Positions 31,301-46,300 of a stretch of 60,000 nt of DNA are shown here, piece by piece. Position 1 is the stretch's first letter; every line of letters begins with the position of its first letter. This DNA is from Branchiostoma floridae (lineage: Eukaryota; Chordata; Leptocardii; Amphioxiformes; Branchiostomatidae): the NCBI RefSeq assembly GCF_000003815.2, contig NC_049996.1, positions 225,422 to 285,421 of the forward strand, read 5' to 3'. Made by a program: the position numbers and the translations under genes. Under the pieces are notes generated by a model. The model saw only the letters and a program-made list of their open reading frames with translations, was not told where the DNA came from and did not search any database.

Positions 31301-34300
31301 AGGGATAACTGAAATCAGGAGTAAAGCTTGCTATCAAAGGTTGGGCAGTTGGAGAAGTAGTCCACTTGTTATGTGGACGAGTGTGTGGACGTACTCCTAC
31401 GCGTGTTCATGTACCCTTACAAGTATCCATTGACCTTTCAATATCTCGGGTAGCGATTAGTGGTCAGTGGAGCCTCCACACGTGTCAGGTGTCCTGAGTA
31501 TGGTTGTAACTATGTCAGTGGAGCCTCCACACGTGTGGGGTGTCCTGCGTGTTGGTTGTACCTAGGTCAGTGGAGCCTCCACACGTGTGGGGAGTCCTGG
31601 GTTTTGGTTTTACCTAGGTCAGTGGAGCCTCCACGTGTGTGGGGAGTCCTGAGTTTTGGTTGTACCTAGGTCAGTGGAGCCTCCACATGTGTGGGGAGTC
31701 ATGAGCTTTGGTTGTACCTAGGTCAGTGGAGCCTCCACATGTGTGGGGAGTCATGAGCTTTGGTTGTACCTAGATCAGTGGAGCCTCCACATGTGTGGGG
31801 AGTCCTGGGCTTTGGTTGTACCTAGGTCAGTGGAGCCTCCACATGTGTGGGGAGTCCTGAGCTTTGGTTGTACCTAGGTCAGTGGAGCCTCCACATGTGT
31901 GAGGAATCCTGGGCTTTGGTTGTACCTAGGTCAGTGGAGCCTCCACAAGTGTGAGGAGTCCTGAGTGTTAGTTGTACCTAGAGGTCAGTGGAGCCTCCAC
32001 ATGTGTGAGGAGTCCCATGTTTTGGTTGTACCTAGATCAGTGGAGCCTCCAGACGTGTGAGAAGTCCTGAGTATTGGTTGTGACTAGGGCACAGAAAGGA
32101 AGTTGTCACATTTCGGTTTTCACGTTTTTACGTAGGTGTTATATTTCAGATAGGCAGCCTGCAGTTACAATTTAAGTGGGTACGTAGATAAACTTTAGAA
32201 AGCTTACTCCGTTATTTATGCTTGGGGCAGTATTTTGATACGTGATAATTTGCATGATGAAAGCAATAACACCGGAATATGGAATTGCCGGCAGGCATCA
32301 TCAACCTTCAGTTGACTGATAACCAGTCTTTGCCATTGCCTAATTGGAATCGGCTGGAACTTTTGTAATTTTAAGGTCAGAGACCAAAATGATGTAGTGT
32401 CAACAAGTATCAAATGTAAACCATACTCTGCAATCTACACGTAGCCCGAATGTCTAACAAGCCAATACTGTGTCTACGTTTAAAAAGTGAAAATCTTTGG
32501 TATGTATGTTTGACTATCTATATATCGTAGAGTATTTGTCTTACACACTAGATTTGTTAGTTTAACAGTCTATCGTAGTCTGTCTTGTAGATTAACTATT
32601 TCAAGAATACACTATACAAGACAATAACGAAAAATTATATTCATGAATTAGTTGTACAATTGACACTTTTGTTGTTCACAATATATTACCAATGGGGGCA
32701 TCAAAGTAACCATGAGGCTCTTATGTGATCTATATGTGAGACATAAGGGCACTCTTACCACAAATGATGCAGTGGAATTCATTGCACGACCGTCATATTT
32801 ATATGTAACGTTGGATGAGATATTGCTTCTAAATGCAAGGTGACAATGCCTTTTATTCAAAGAGGGTGATGACACGCGATCTGGGTACAAAACATGGTTC
32901 CACATGCAACACATATCAAGGTATCGAGTTGAAATATCATAAGTAAGGTTTGGAAAAATTCAAAGCCAAAGTAAGATTCATCTATGAAGGTTAGACATCC
33001 AGGTCATAAGAATTATGCCTAAAAGCAGTTACTCAAGTAACTGAATAATTATGATTTTTGAAATGGTCAGACGTTTCAGATAGCATCCAGTATCTTTCGA
33101 CAGTGGACTTGTACAATGCGACAGTAAGATTATTGAACATTTGCGAGGCTCTATCAAAAAGAAGCTTTATTTTCAGAAAAATAGGGCCTGAATTTTTTGT
33201 CAGGTCACAGTAAATGAATAATGTTATGAAAGCCATCCTCTACACACTCCAAACTAATGCACACGAGTGAAAAGGGTGGTCAGAATAACGTTCACGCCTG
33301 TATTTTTAAAGTTAGAGACTACAAACAATAGGAATTGAAGCGATGAAATATTGTAGCACAACAAAGAAGTATTTCATTTCCTACATGTTCAACAATGCAA
33401 TGAGTGACAATGGTGTCGACGTTAAAACCTTTAAGCAGAATAAGGTGAGCATATTTATGACAGAGAACAAGTAATGATACAAAGACGCTGATGTCATTCT
33501 ATAGGATTTATGTTGTTTTATAGCAACGCACGGTTTTGTAAACAGATTTTTCATTTAGAGTATGTTATGTACCAAAATTATCTATTGCGTTTCAGCCACG
33601 GCTACATTAAACACCCCATGCAGTGCATTCCGCAGTAGGTAGTGATGCATTACTTGTAACCTAGCGACGGACGGAATATTATATTATGTGTCAATCAAAA
33701 CGAAAATCATGGGGACGTATTTCAAAACCTTCAATTTCAAGAAAATATAGAAATAAACATTAAAACAAGACTTGCTGGTAGTCCTCGAGCATATCTAGAC
33801 TTTTTGTACTAATTTATCCTCAATTTTGTATCAAAGGAATTCTTCTTTTTCGGCTTCTAAATCAATAACATTTTCGTCATCCGAATATGGTAATATACGC
33901 AAAATATGCCGTGCTTTATGCTTATAAGCGCAAAAACAATTATGATGAAAATTTTAGATGTTGACCCATGGCCACTTTTCAAACAATATTCGAAGGCCGT
34001 TGCTCAGAGAAGATGCACGAGTAATAACAGGTTAGGGCCAAGCATCCTTCCACATTTCACAAGTCACAAGTCAACGATCATCAACAATGCACATTTTAGA
34101 ACTTTTCATAGCGTCTGTTAAATGTATTCTTTATTCTAATGGCTAATATATATGACAACACATATTAGAACGACAAACTATTGAAAATGTATTTTTTCAA
34201 ATCTATATAATTAATGTGTCAATCTTGGGATAAAAGTTTATGAAGGTTAGTGACTAAACACACTCGGCTACGCTCTACATGTACATCGTATTCGGCTTTC

Positions 34301-37300
34301 TCCAGTTTTTTCTCCAACAACCCTCACCTTTTACATTTTCAACCGGCTCTGCTTCCTTCATATGTTACCATAACCAGTCGTTGTTGATTATATCGTAGCG
34401 GAGATGCTTTCAGCACATTATACAGCGTCCGCCACATGCAATAAAGCTAAGAGCTCCGTGAAACCTCCCACTGGGATCCCACAGGGCGCCTGTCAACGTA
34501 CATTAAAGTTGCTACATATTACCAAGGCACGGTAGTGTTATTACCTGTGTGAAAGGGAGTTCTACGTGTGTGTGCAACATTATGTTTGCCAGTTTGTTAC
34601 CTTCGCTAAGGTTATGTTTTCTGTAGAATCTGTATGTTTGTAGTTAGCACTACAATGCTAACAAACAAACAAACAAACAAACAATAACAAAAATCTGTAA
34701 ATGGATCGCCATAAAAATTGGAAATACGTGGTTCCGTCAAAGACGTGGTTAGATTTGGGCTACATTATTTGCTCGGCTTTTCATGCTACTGCAGCTAAAC
34801 TTTCGTTTTTTTATATCTTACTTTATGGTCACGACTGTTGTCTTTTTGTGTTTACGCATGATTTGGCCAGCAAAAAGAGTAAGAATCTATAAATGGATTG
34901 TGAAAATATCTGTTAGATGGGTAGATCTTGTAATGAAAATGATCAAGCTTTATTGGAGGACTAGTGTCTCCGGTTGTCGTAGTTTTCTTCCATATTTGCA
35001 TTAAGCCACAACGCTTTAATCGTAGCATATTTTAGGCAAAACATTGAAAACCAGCATCTATCGGTCTTTATCAATCGAGACCATGCATACTGCGTACCGA
35101 GCTTAGAGGTAGATTACGATTCATGATACTGTTAAGTCGTTGGTGCTCTGTACGTCTATGTTCGTCCTGGTAACATTTATTTGACTCCTTGCTTATATGT
35201 ACAACAGATCAACATTTCGTGAAAACAGAAATTGTTCACAACTGAACGTTTGATAGATTACTTGTCGTCCTACTCTTTACCAGGTCCCTCCAGCTAACTG
35301 CGCATTGATTAACTACATTGCGTGATCAGGCCTCCAGGGGCTATCGACTCACACAGCTAGCTAATGTCCCGCCGCGTCCATTAGATCATCACTCATCGGT
35401 CCAGACTTCAATAGCCACTTGATGCGATACTGTTACATCAAGGTTTGACTTTATTTTTTCCTCATTACAGGTTGTATCTCGCTGCACTTGGGGCACCGGT
35501 GAGGCACTGTAGGGTTCGTTCACTGCGGCACTGTTGTGGTATTTTCGACGAATTTAGATATTGCGTAATACGTAAAAGTATGACTTAGAAGACAACAAAA
35601 TACACAAAACGTGAGAAAATTCGGCCTTTTTATCTCTGAAATTTGCTGAGTAATCTTTCCAACCCCCGCAGTGCCGCACCGGTGCCCCAAGCGAAGTGAG
35701 ATACCACCTTAAGCTTCAGCCAGTGCGTTTATACTGGTGTAACAAAAAGCCCAGACCTGGCCGAAGTCCACTGGTGTTGAAAACTAGATTACATACGATC
35801 AATCGATAGAGTCAACCGAGTCATAAATCGTCTCTGTTTGTATAACCAGCCCCTGCGGCCCATTTAGATTAGCTATCTGCTTTCGAACGTAGATGAAAAT
35901 TTCTGAGAGATTACCAGTGGAGGAGTTATCTCTGTGTTGTAACTCCGTTCTCGCTGGATGCGGTCGATAATATATGTAATATTATACTGTACCGCAGTGA
36001 ATATTACGTAGAAAGCACAATGTTAGCATAAAGATGTATGTGTCATAAACTAGGGTATTTACCTTTTCGTGGGGAAAAGCAAAGACTTTGAAAAGCAAAG
36101 ACTACTACCAGATCGACTTCTTGAATCAGTACAAGCAAAATGAATACATCACAAGTGATGAAGAAACATCATTTTTCGTTAAAAAAATTGGAACCAAAAA
36201 ATCACAGAGAGGAGTCAACCTCTGTTATCAATTCTACTACGAGGGTGGTTCAGAAAGTAATACCAGTAATCTGTTTTTTTCATCGAATAAGTATTGACAC
36301 AAAAGTAAAGGTATATATCCTCCTGAGATTGAAATATCTCAATTTGTTGTTTTATGAGTGACTGAGGTGATTTCAAGATGACCACCCTCTTAAGTTTGAT
36401 TAACACAGAATACACTTCGGGCTAAAAAAAAACTTAAAGATAACTTGATGTCCCCAATGGCCGACTAGAGATTCGCCTTCATCAGTGTGGAATGACCCAC
36501 AATCAGCCCCTGTATAACCTTTAATACTACAGGGGTCAACACAATCTTGGCTGCTCATTGTTGCAGCCTGGATTAGGATGGTCTCATTTGTATCTAGTTG
36601 GAATGATGCTGTTGATAGCATCGCCATTTGTAACGTTATACATTACTCCCGCCTGCCCTGTATTTATATTCGTGGTTTGTTACCTTCGCCAAGAAGAAGG
36701 TTGTGTTTTCTGGTGCGTATGTTTGTTTGCTTGTTTGTTTGTTTGTTTGAACCTTTGTTTATTTATGAAAGCTCAAATTTGCCTTCCAGCCGCTTTTAAT
36801 TTTCTTCATGACGGAAGAGGCAAGGGTCAGAGTAACAGAGATATAGTTTACATCATGTTTCCTTGTTTGTTCGTTTGTTTGTTTGTTTGTTTGTTTGTGG
36901 ACAAAGAAAAGCCGTCATTGGATCTTCATTATATGTATTTGAGAGAGAGAGAGAGAGAAGTTGAGATACATAGTAAAATTTGAGATATCTTTTTGCTTGA
37001 TTACCTTCCAAAAGGTTAAAAATTTGATGACAAGCTTATAAATAATTGGAGCTCTACAGCTATAGCAACATTTTAAAATCTAGAAACAGTGACACACTCC
37101 TTTAGTTAAGTAAATATTGCAGGCTGACAATAGGAAAAATGCAGGGGAGGGTGCAACCGAATGGGTCAAGAAATAATACATAGCGACAAATTGAGTGATG
37201 ACGCCCATATCGGCTAGCTGCCGGACAAGACTTAATGTAGGTCATCCCACATACACGACCCGACCTAGTATACACGGGCACTTTAAGGCCTGTGACAATT

Positions 37301-40300
37301 TTGGTCGAACATGAAATTCGAACCACTGCGTGACCTTAGGTAACCCCGCCGGGCCGGAGCGTTTTTAGAACGGTCCAATGTCAGTATCTAATGTTACATT
37401 GCGAAAACAGGAACTTACGATGTATGGGTTACACTAACTACTTTTTAAGACTTATTAATGTTGAGTGTTAAAGATATTGATCTAGTATTTATCAAATATC
37501 GACATAACTAGAAGCGGTTAACAAAAGGGCACCCCCGCGAGAGCTGCAAGTGGTACAGTCCGAACATGGGTTCCGACCTCCCGGGGTGTGGAGTGGCTGG
37601 AAAACAGCGAGGCGCTCATACTTCAAGTAAACAGCAAAATAATGCTATAAATCGATATTTCTAGCCCAAAATAATTGTATGGCAGTTGACTGATGCCTTA
37701 TACTGCTTGCGAAATTTCGCATTGATACAACAGCGATTTAACAGATACAGACATAAAACATTCATATTTTACCATCGGTTAATGTTACGTACAGTCAAAC
37801 ATGTCTTACTTGGACGCAGTTCTTGTAGGGTAAGTAGTGTTTCGTCGGCCCCTGCCCACATCAGGGCACCAGTTTTATGACGAGTTTTGGGCAGATTTAG
37901 GTTCATTAAGCCTTAGACCTTCAGAAATCAAGTGGGTCTTCTTGCAATATCTTTGATTTCCGTGGCTGTATAGATATTTGTACGAAAAATACCAAAAAAT
38001 TGTCAAAAAATTCTGTTTTTGCCCCAAAATTGAGCCTTACCTAGGTATAGCGGCAAGATCCCCAGGCATATTAGATATCACAAAGATATAATCTATTACT
38101 CCAGAAAATATGACTCAGTTAGACAATCATTTCATAGTGGGCACAGACCCATTTTAATAGCATCCCTATTTTTTACCAAAAAATGGTTTTTTAAACCCAA
38201 AATATTGAAGATCCACAATTTTCTTGCCATCATATTTTGAATATGGGTGAATTGCGTTAACTGGCCAAAAAATTGTTGAAAACAGATGGTTACATCAAAA
38301 GTTATGGCCATATAACTGCTCGACTGAGAATCTACAGGTGTCACAGGCCTTAAACTGCCTGTGTATAAGGCCTGCGTATCAGCCCATCAGAATTGATACA
38401 CGTAAGAGTGGAAACGAAGTGCCATTCTGATTGGCCTTGTCCCTGCCACTATCTGGGTGAGAAAGTACAGAGATTGTGTTAATGATTACAAATGCAGTGC
38501 TTGGGTAGTCCCAACACCTATGGCAGATGCCTAGGATTGCCCTATCAATCTTTGTGACTGTTATGTAAACCTTCTAAATCACACGGGGGCACTTTAACCA
38601 TATATTGACTTATTTCACTTATATACAGTAAGACTGGCTTTGTCTTTATGAGTTATATCGAATGTTGCTTCGCTGAAGCTTTTATGACGGCCCGCTTTTA
38701 GCTTCATTGTCGCAAGCAGACTCCCTGTCCAAAACGTATGATGCACTATAAAGCAGCCAGATATAAGAAGATTCTATGCAGCACAGGGGCGTTATAAGAA
38801 ATGTATGTACGTATGGTATGTCATTATGAATTTCATTTGATATTGCGTCACTGAAGCTCTTGTTAGTGGCTACTTTTAGCCTCTTTGTCTCGATCCAGGA
38901 GACTGTCCAAAACAGATGATGCTAGTTCAAATCTAATTCTTTCTTGTGAGCACACACCTATTGTATAATATTTCGGCTTTGAAGAAATGATTGACGTTAA
39001 AATTTACTTCGCGAAGCAGCTGCTTCGAGGGTCTGTATAATCTGTTTATCAGATGATCGAACGTCAAAAGCAGTCAGAACATATAAGCCAGATTCCCCGA
39101 TGCGCTGCGGTATAATATACGCACGACAAATATGTATTTCCATTGTGTGTCTGCATTCTGCGGTTGACTGTGCTTTGAATTTTAGATTTAGCAGAGATTG
39201 CATCTGGCCAGGGGCTTGACTCATAGTATGTGATAAATGTTTGTGGCGATGAAGGATAGAAGATCCAGGGATGAGTATCCATGCCCTATACATTACTGCT
39301 GAGAAGCCTCAATGACTACTCTATCACTGCGGTATGGTGCATAACTCATGATAATCAGATACAGTATTAGTAGATGCCGATCTTTAGAATGTACTGAATT
39401 ACGTTCAATGAACATAGATTGGTTGCGATCAAATATTCTCAATATGCTCGGCTTTTGAGGTCTTTCGAGACTGACTGCTTTGACGGCTAGCTTTCAATAT
39501 TAGAACTGAAAGTGTACTTAATCATTATCTTAGATAACGAAAATAATGGCAACGCAAACTACTGTGTAACCTCTTGACAGATTAACAAATCAAAACAATA
39601 AAGTTAGTTCACCTCTATCCGTGAGGTAACCTATAATCGTTGTTTTTTAAACAGGATATTTAGTAATATGCAAGAATTTTAAGATATGGCAATCTGAATC
39701 AACCATATGTCGATTTTGTATCCCTAAATAATTGATTTTCAAATACAACGGGAATAAAGGTGATTTAACGTTACTTCTCTCCCTTAGCTTAAACTAAGTA
39801 GCGAATAAAGTCTAGTCTATGGGCGTACTGATTATAATATAAAAATATAACACAAGCAATATTTGGTAGTGTTATAGTAGTGATTCTGTACATAGTAGAG
39901 TGGAATTATTTCTCAAGCTACCGACATCTTGCACACTGTAGTCTTTCCTCAGTAAGACATATGGAGCCGCATAGTTGAAGATTTGAACTTTATTTCATTC
40001 AGCCTGTATGAGTGATGCTGTGTTTAGAAACAATCATAAGCAAGATATGAAATATCATTGATATGAAGACATTTTGAAATATCAATTGAAGTGATAAGCC
40101 AAATTGAACGATGAAGAGGCGTGAAGAAATTAGCTGGTCCTTTATTCGCGGCACGTTTACGACCGGTGACTGATAGCTTGATGATTGTGTTTTGATCATA
40201 AAATCCATGCTGTTTAATTCATAGCGTTTGCAACGTGTGCAATACGCAGTGGGAATTCATTATCACTACTGAACCAGTATATTGTTGACGAAAGCAATTT

Positions 40301-43300
40301 CATCATTTTGTTTTGATATGAGAAACCAATCCTTTATTAACGTGTCAAAGTGCATTATTTCTTTCCCACTATTCCTGACCATTAGAAAGGAAACACTACT
40401 ATCAAGATCAAGAAACCCACATATCATAGAATACATTTGGTCTTAATCTGTCTCAAAATCCAACGAAAATAGCTCGATCCATATTTTAGTATCTTACCCC
40501 CCCCCCCTCCTTGTTCTACACAAAGAGTGCCTTTGATATAACAAGTATATGTAAGACCCTCTCCCACGTGAATATAGTTGTGATATAGTAGTAACATGTA
40601 AGTAACTTTATTCAGGAAGGTTTGAAGCCTTACACGATGATCAATAGGCAAGTCGAACCGAAGTGACACCGACGCTCATTTTGTAGTATTAACTGCTGCC
40701 TGTAGACTGCATTACAACTAAAGCCATGTATCTTTGTTGCATAATTTCAGCAGGGTTTTGGCATGTGGGTGGTATTTTGAAAATTAAAGCTTCGTTGATC
40801 AATGTGCATGAGTTGCAATTACCGGCCGGAATTCTACCTTGTTGAGTATTTGCATATGTTGGAACTCGTTTATACTTTGAAGCTGACAGTAAAGGACATG
40901 TATTTGATTCACTGCCAAAATATAATTGGCAGATATTGCATACTCACATAACGGGGAATGCAATAATGCTTATTCGTGTGGTTGGTAAATTAAGCCATTT
41001 ACAGAGCGTGGTAAATTTGTAAAAGATAGAGGAAGTCTTTTTTATGACTCATGGGTACTAAAATCAGTAGTTCTTCTTTTATTTTCTCCCTGACCTGCGT
41101 GTTGTGTTGAGAATTTAGACTTAGGACTTCAGTATTCTAATAAAATTTGCTTCCCTATTTGCAAATGTTAGTTTCGTGTCACGTGACCTTTGTAACCTTT
41201 GACCTTCAGGTCACGTGATGACACCATTCTGAGCTGATGAAAGATGGCGAATACCATTTGAATGTCTTCTCGCCAATAGATTTTATAGTTTTGCGTATCA
41301 GAGTTAATTCTCCATATTAACAGCATGACTGTGTATCTACGTACCATGAAATTGTTTTCTGATGTGACTCCTTCCTCCTTTATGCCAAGGTCACATTTCC
41401 GGCTGGGCAGCTTTTGGGAACGAAAAGCATTATATAGAACACCCCAAAATGTAATTAAAAAAACGTAGAAAGGAGAATCGTGGGCATGATTTGTGTTTAT
41501 TTCTAGGTATACATTTCTTTATTTTTCGTTTCCTAAAACAGCCCGACCGGGCCCCGGTTGGAAAATATGACCTCATCATGTAAACTGGGGCAAATAGACC
41601 TATGATGTGGAGGCTGAACATGTAAATAAGATGTCAATTCACTGTAAGGGTATAAAAAAAATGCTCTTCTACAAGATCTCCTCAGCGTCACTGACGAAAG
41701 GTAGTAGATGCTATAGTCAAACCGTTTTCAAAATCATATCCAGCTGCTTGAGTAACTGTGCTATGCGACGTACTAGTAGCTTATCGTCTGAATATCTAAC
41801 ATGCACTGGCATAATACCGGTAGTAAGACTTATACCGGTAGATTCAAAATACTGGAACTTAAAGAGATCTACACATGCAACAATAGTTATTTCTGAGCTG
41901 TGCACACTTCAGACATCTAGGTGTCCAATACATCATTTACAAAGCATCGATAACAATGCATTCGAAGACAACAAGGCCAAAAGTTTTCAGTATCTTTTTC
42001 GGGGTAGGCAGCTCGTCGTGGGACGAACACACTGTCACATTCATTGCCAAATTTATAGATCATAATTACACATGGTCACGGCACAAGACGAACATGATTC
42101 AACAACAATCTTGAATTTCTGTTGGTGACCTACAACTCATGTAAAAGTGTGAAGAACCGTTGCATAATAGCCCGGATCTATGACTGAATGGGCAAAATTG
42201 AACGTACGCAGCCATTTTCCCGCCATTTTTATATCTACGCTAGCAGTGAAGTGTTACGTCATAGCGGTTGTGACGGACAGAAGTTAAATGAAAATTCTTG
42301 ACAGTATACGTCAGTTTTCTCATGACATTTTGTATGCTCATGCAGGTTTATGTTTTATGCATTTACTGACAGAAAAGGAAGGAACATCAGAGGATGTATA
42401 AATGTACATAGCGGCAGTTAATTGTGCCGTGTTTCTTCCTACCGGTATTTTTTACCCCCTCCCAACCACGCGCCCGTTCGCCGTGTAATTCCGCGGCGTG
42501 TTACAATTACAATATTACGCTTTTAGCAGGACAAGAGTGGCAGAACAGTTACACAGAAGAAGTGGCAAGGGTAACCTATAACAGCAACATGTAACTGGAG
42601 AAAATGATGCGTTGACAATGTGTCAAATCAGTATGGTTAGAGAAATCGTCGTAAACGTACCGGTATTATGATAATAGATGTTAATATCAAAGTAGGAAAA
42701 GACTGGAAAGTAGTCCTATAGTAGAGCCCCATAGGCATGATGTGTTGCAGATGATGTTTGAATATTCATAAGTGTTAACATAAGCGGAACCAGATCAATC
42801 GATAAACTAAACCATGTAATAAGATCTTCTCTATTTGCCAGACCATTCCCCGGAGTCCACTATGGTCAGCTGGTCAGCTAACTACTTCCGATCGTAGATA
42901 ACAATCTCAGAAAGATTACCCATGGCACACCCAATGATCAATTCTACTTAGCGCTTGATATGCTATCCTGGACTACTCAGCCGGCCCAAATGAAGTGTAA
43001 TATTACCTTTGCCCAAATGACAAAAGATAATATGTTATTGCCTGGTTTGTGGTATGCCTTGTTTTTTGTAAACTACATAACTCAACAATGCTGCAGTGGA
43101 TTGATATTTAGTATGCAGCCATTTATTTATTCAAATTGCAACAAGGGCAATACAATGTGGACACATAGGCAGCATGCTGATATCGTGACCACATACATAC
43201 ATATACAATACAAATCATAACGCTACACAACAATGGCATAATCAAGAACTAACAACATATCTAACATGTTGATCTAAAATCAGTCTACAATCTTATTTAC

Positions 43301-46300
43301 AATATACAATTCAAGTCATAATTGCTTCATATCACAAAAATTTGTTCACAAGTTCGGAGATCAGAGGTCATCTGAAGGAAAGGCTATGTACAAACAATGT
43401 TGGAACTTCCACGGGCGACATCGCATATCTAAATAGCAAAGTACAGGGGGAACGACTGGAAGTAGCTAAAACCGTTTTGTTGACAAGATGTAAGTATGAA
43501 AAGCGATCGAAAGACTTCTGTATGCAGCCAGTTCGTGATGAGACCTGAGAAATGATGGACTCCTTATTATTAGTGGCTTGTTTGTTATTGTACCTGCATG
43601 TGGTAATTTTAATTCTCATTTTTCAACTTAAATGTAGGTGATGCTAATACTAGCTGCTTGCTAAAGACTACATCACCTCTGTGTCCTGTGCCCTCTCTTC
43701 TTGGTTGATAAAAATGTAGATTGTAACGGCCCCGAAACTATTATCTGGCTGGATAAAAGATGACCATTCTGTAAACTGTATACATGTAGTACACGTAATA
43801 TATCTTCCCAACACAAGGGGTGATGCGAGTAATATTGTCTAGACTTATGATTTTCAGTGACGCGTAAAAAATCTATTTTTACCTTTATAGGTTCCAGTTG
43901 GTAGTTTCACAATGATTAAGACGCGGATTGTCTGTGGCCCCAATCAGAGGTAACCGGGCCTCTTGATTCGGGTTATAATTATTGACTAAAACATGTCAAG
44001 ACTGGTTCTATATAGCCAGTGAATGTGTCTATAATCTTTCAGCAAATGTCTTATTTTTAAGTAGTCATTGATGTATTGAACTGTACATTTAAAGGATGAT
44101 CAGTCGTGGAAACGTTGTGAATTGATTGACTGCAAGCAAGTATGTATTTTGAATCATAACAAAACAATTTCAATTCAATGAAATTGCTTTATAGAGACAC
44201 GAACCTCCATGTGTGAAAAATACCCCATGGGGGACCCCCTACTGTCTGTTCTGTATCATATTTCACTTTTTCAATGGATCTAGTAAATTATTTAGCCAAT
44301 AGCTGATTTAGACCACAACAATTGACTGTGGTCATATAATGGACTTCTTCCTTTTTTATTTCCCTGTCCCCAAATTAATCAGGTCAAATTCCTGCAGCTC
44401 TTCATCAACCGTTGTACATTTGCAATGAATCAATGAGGTACGTCGATGACGGTTAGACATCCAGGTAATAAGACACGCCCAAAAGCAGTTACTCAAGCAA
44501 CTAGATATGATTTTTGAAAACGGTCAGACGTTTCAGATAGCATCCACTATCTTTCGTTTGTGACACTGAAGGAATACATGAACTGTTTTGTTCATTTTCA
44601 TGGACCCATGGTGTATCAAACATCAAAGACCAATTACATCATTAGCTATTCATTTTCTCACTGAAAGAATATTGATAAAAGATAATTCATCTACCGAGCA
44701 ATCAGTCATTGGCTCAAAACTGGTTTATGGTAATCGCCGATGCTTTCAAAAATGTGATCCGCTTTTAGAAAATGCCCACAAATTGGTTTAACCATTCCCA
44801 TGGTACTATATTCGTGGGATAGTATCCTCCTAACATTTTCCCTATAGCGTTACAGGGGTCAAAATGTCATGCCATTCCTTTTATGGTGGTAACGTTGTCG
44901 ACCATTTCTATTCATTATTGATGTGAGAAGGCGCCAACGAGGTGATGAGATTTATTCTCTCTTCTATGTCCTCTTTTCAAGTTGCTCACATCGCCTTATC
45001 GATTCGTATGCGTTAGCTGTGTCACTGAGATAAAACTGACTTTATGGTAATGGCGGGTGCTTTGTCCTCCCGCGGCTATTTTGTGGGATAGTAGTTTGCG
45101 ATCTGATATTCCCCGGTTTATTTGACTCCATAAAGCGCTGACGGTTAGCATATTATAGAGTGGAACACATGGAAGGCTGGGATCTTCCAGGGGTTCGCGG
45201 TATCAACACAGAGATAAGTCTGATTTTATTGTAATGTTGGCTGCTTTGTCCTCCCGCGGCTATTTTGTGAGATAGTAGTTTGCGATCTGATATTGCAAAC
45301 TTTATGGGACTCCATAAAGTGCTGACGGTTAGTATATCATATTGAGGTGTAACACATGGAAGGCTGGGATCTTCAAGGGGTTTACAGTATTGATATTAGG
45401 TTTACAGCTACCATACATACGTATATATAGTTCCATTCCAATATAGTTTAACCCCAGACAATTTAATCAAACAATTAAAATGCTAGTGATAATAAGGGTC
45501 GTCTTTTTCATATTCCAGGGGTCTTCCTCTCTCTAAGAAGTACATGTTTGTGCATGTATGTGTGTGTGTGCATTTATGCATTTGTGTATGTATGTAAATG
45601 TGTATTTGTGTACTCGACAGCCTAAGACATTCGACAGCCTTAGACATTCACGCAATTTACTCGAACTGTGAACGATTCCTTGCTCCCAAAAAGCTTCACA
45701 ATAAACTGTACCATTTACTAAAAGGGTACAATTTTTTTCCCCCCCCCCCCCCCCCTTTCCATTTCAATATGCACTGTGCGACACTTTGAATTGCAAAAAA
45801 AAATCCAGGTTTTCCCCAAGAAAGCTTCTAACATGCAGACGCTTCTGACAATTTTTCCATTCTCCCTCTACCCGCTTTTTATGAGATACACTGCGCGACA
45901 CCTTGAATCTATGCAGGAAAATCCTGTAGACAGAGGCAAATGCATTCTTGTAAAACACGATCCATCATCCATATATAGCTTCAAGGCGACCAGGTTTTTC
46001 CTAAAGCTTCCAACGTGCAATTTTTCCATTCTCCCTCTACCCATTCTTACACTGCGTGACACCTTGAATCTATGCATGAAAATCCTTCAGACAGAGACAA
46101 AATGCATTTCATGTAAAACACGATCCATCATCCATATTCTAAGTCGACCATGTTTTCTCCAAAGCTTTTAACATGCAGACGCTCCTGACGATTTTTCCGT
46201 TCTCCCTCCACCCTTTCTAAACAATATGCACTTTGCAATAAATTGCCATAAATTTGTATAGGAAAATCCTGTAGACAGAGAGACAATTGTAGGTCATGTA

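Noticed and set aside
34470-34500. SSVKPPTGIPQGACQR resembling the GIPQG motif of LINE reverse transcriptase
   Set aside because: Only about 16 residues match loosely, with no other reverse-transcriptase motif on either side.
41232-41275. CTGATGA followed by a GATGG / CCATT stem and GAATGTC, hammerhead-like
   Set aside because: The GAAA box is broken (GAAT), helix I is at best three weak pairs, and no sibling copy is visible in the window.
41607-42065. 152-codon plus-strand open frame
   Set aside because: It spans a dispersed repeat copy in reverse orientation and then plain intron; composition is not protein-like.
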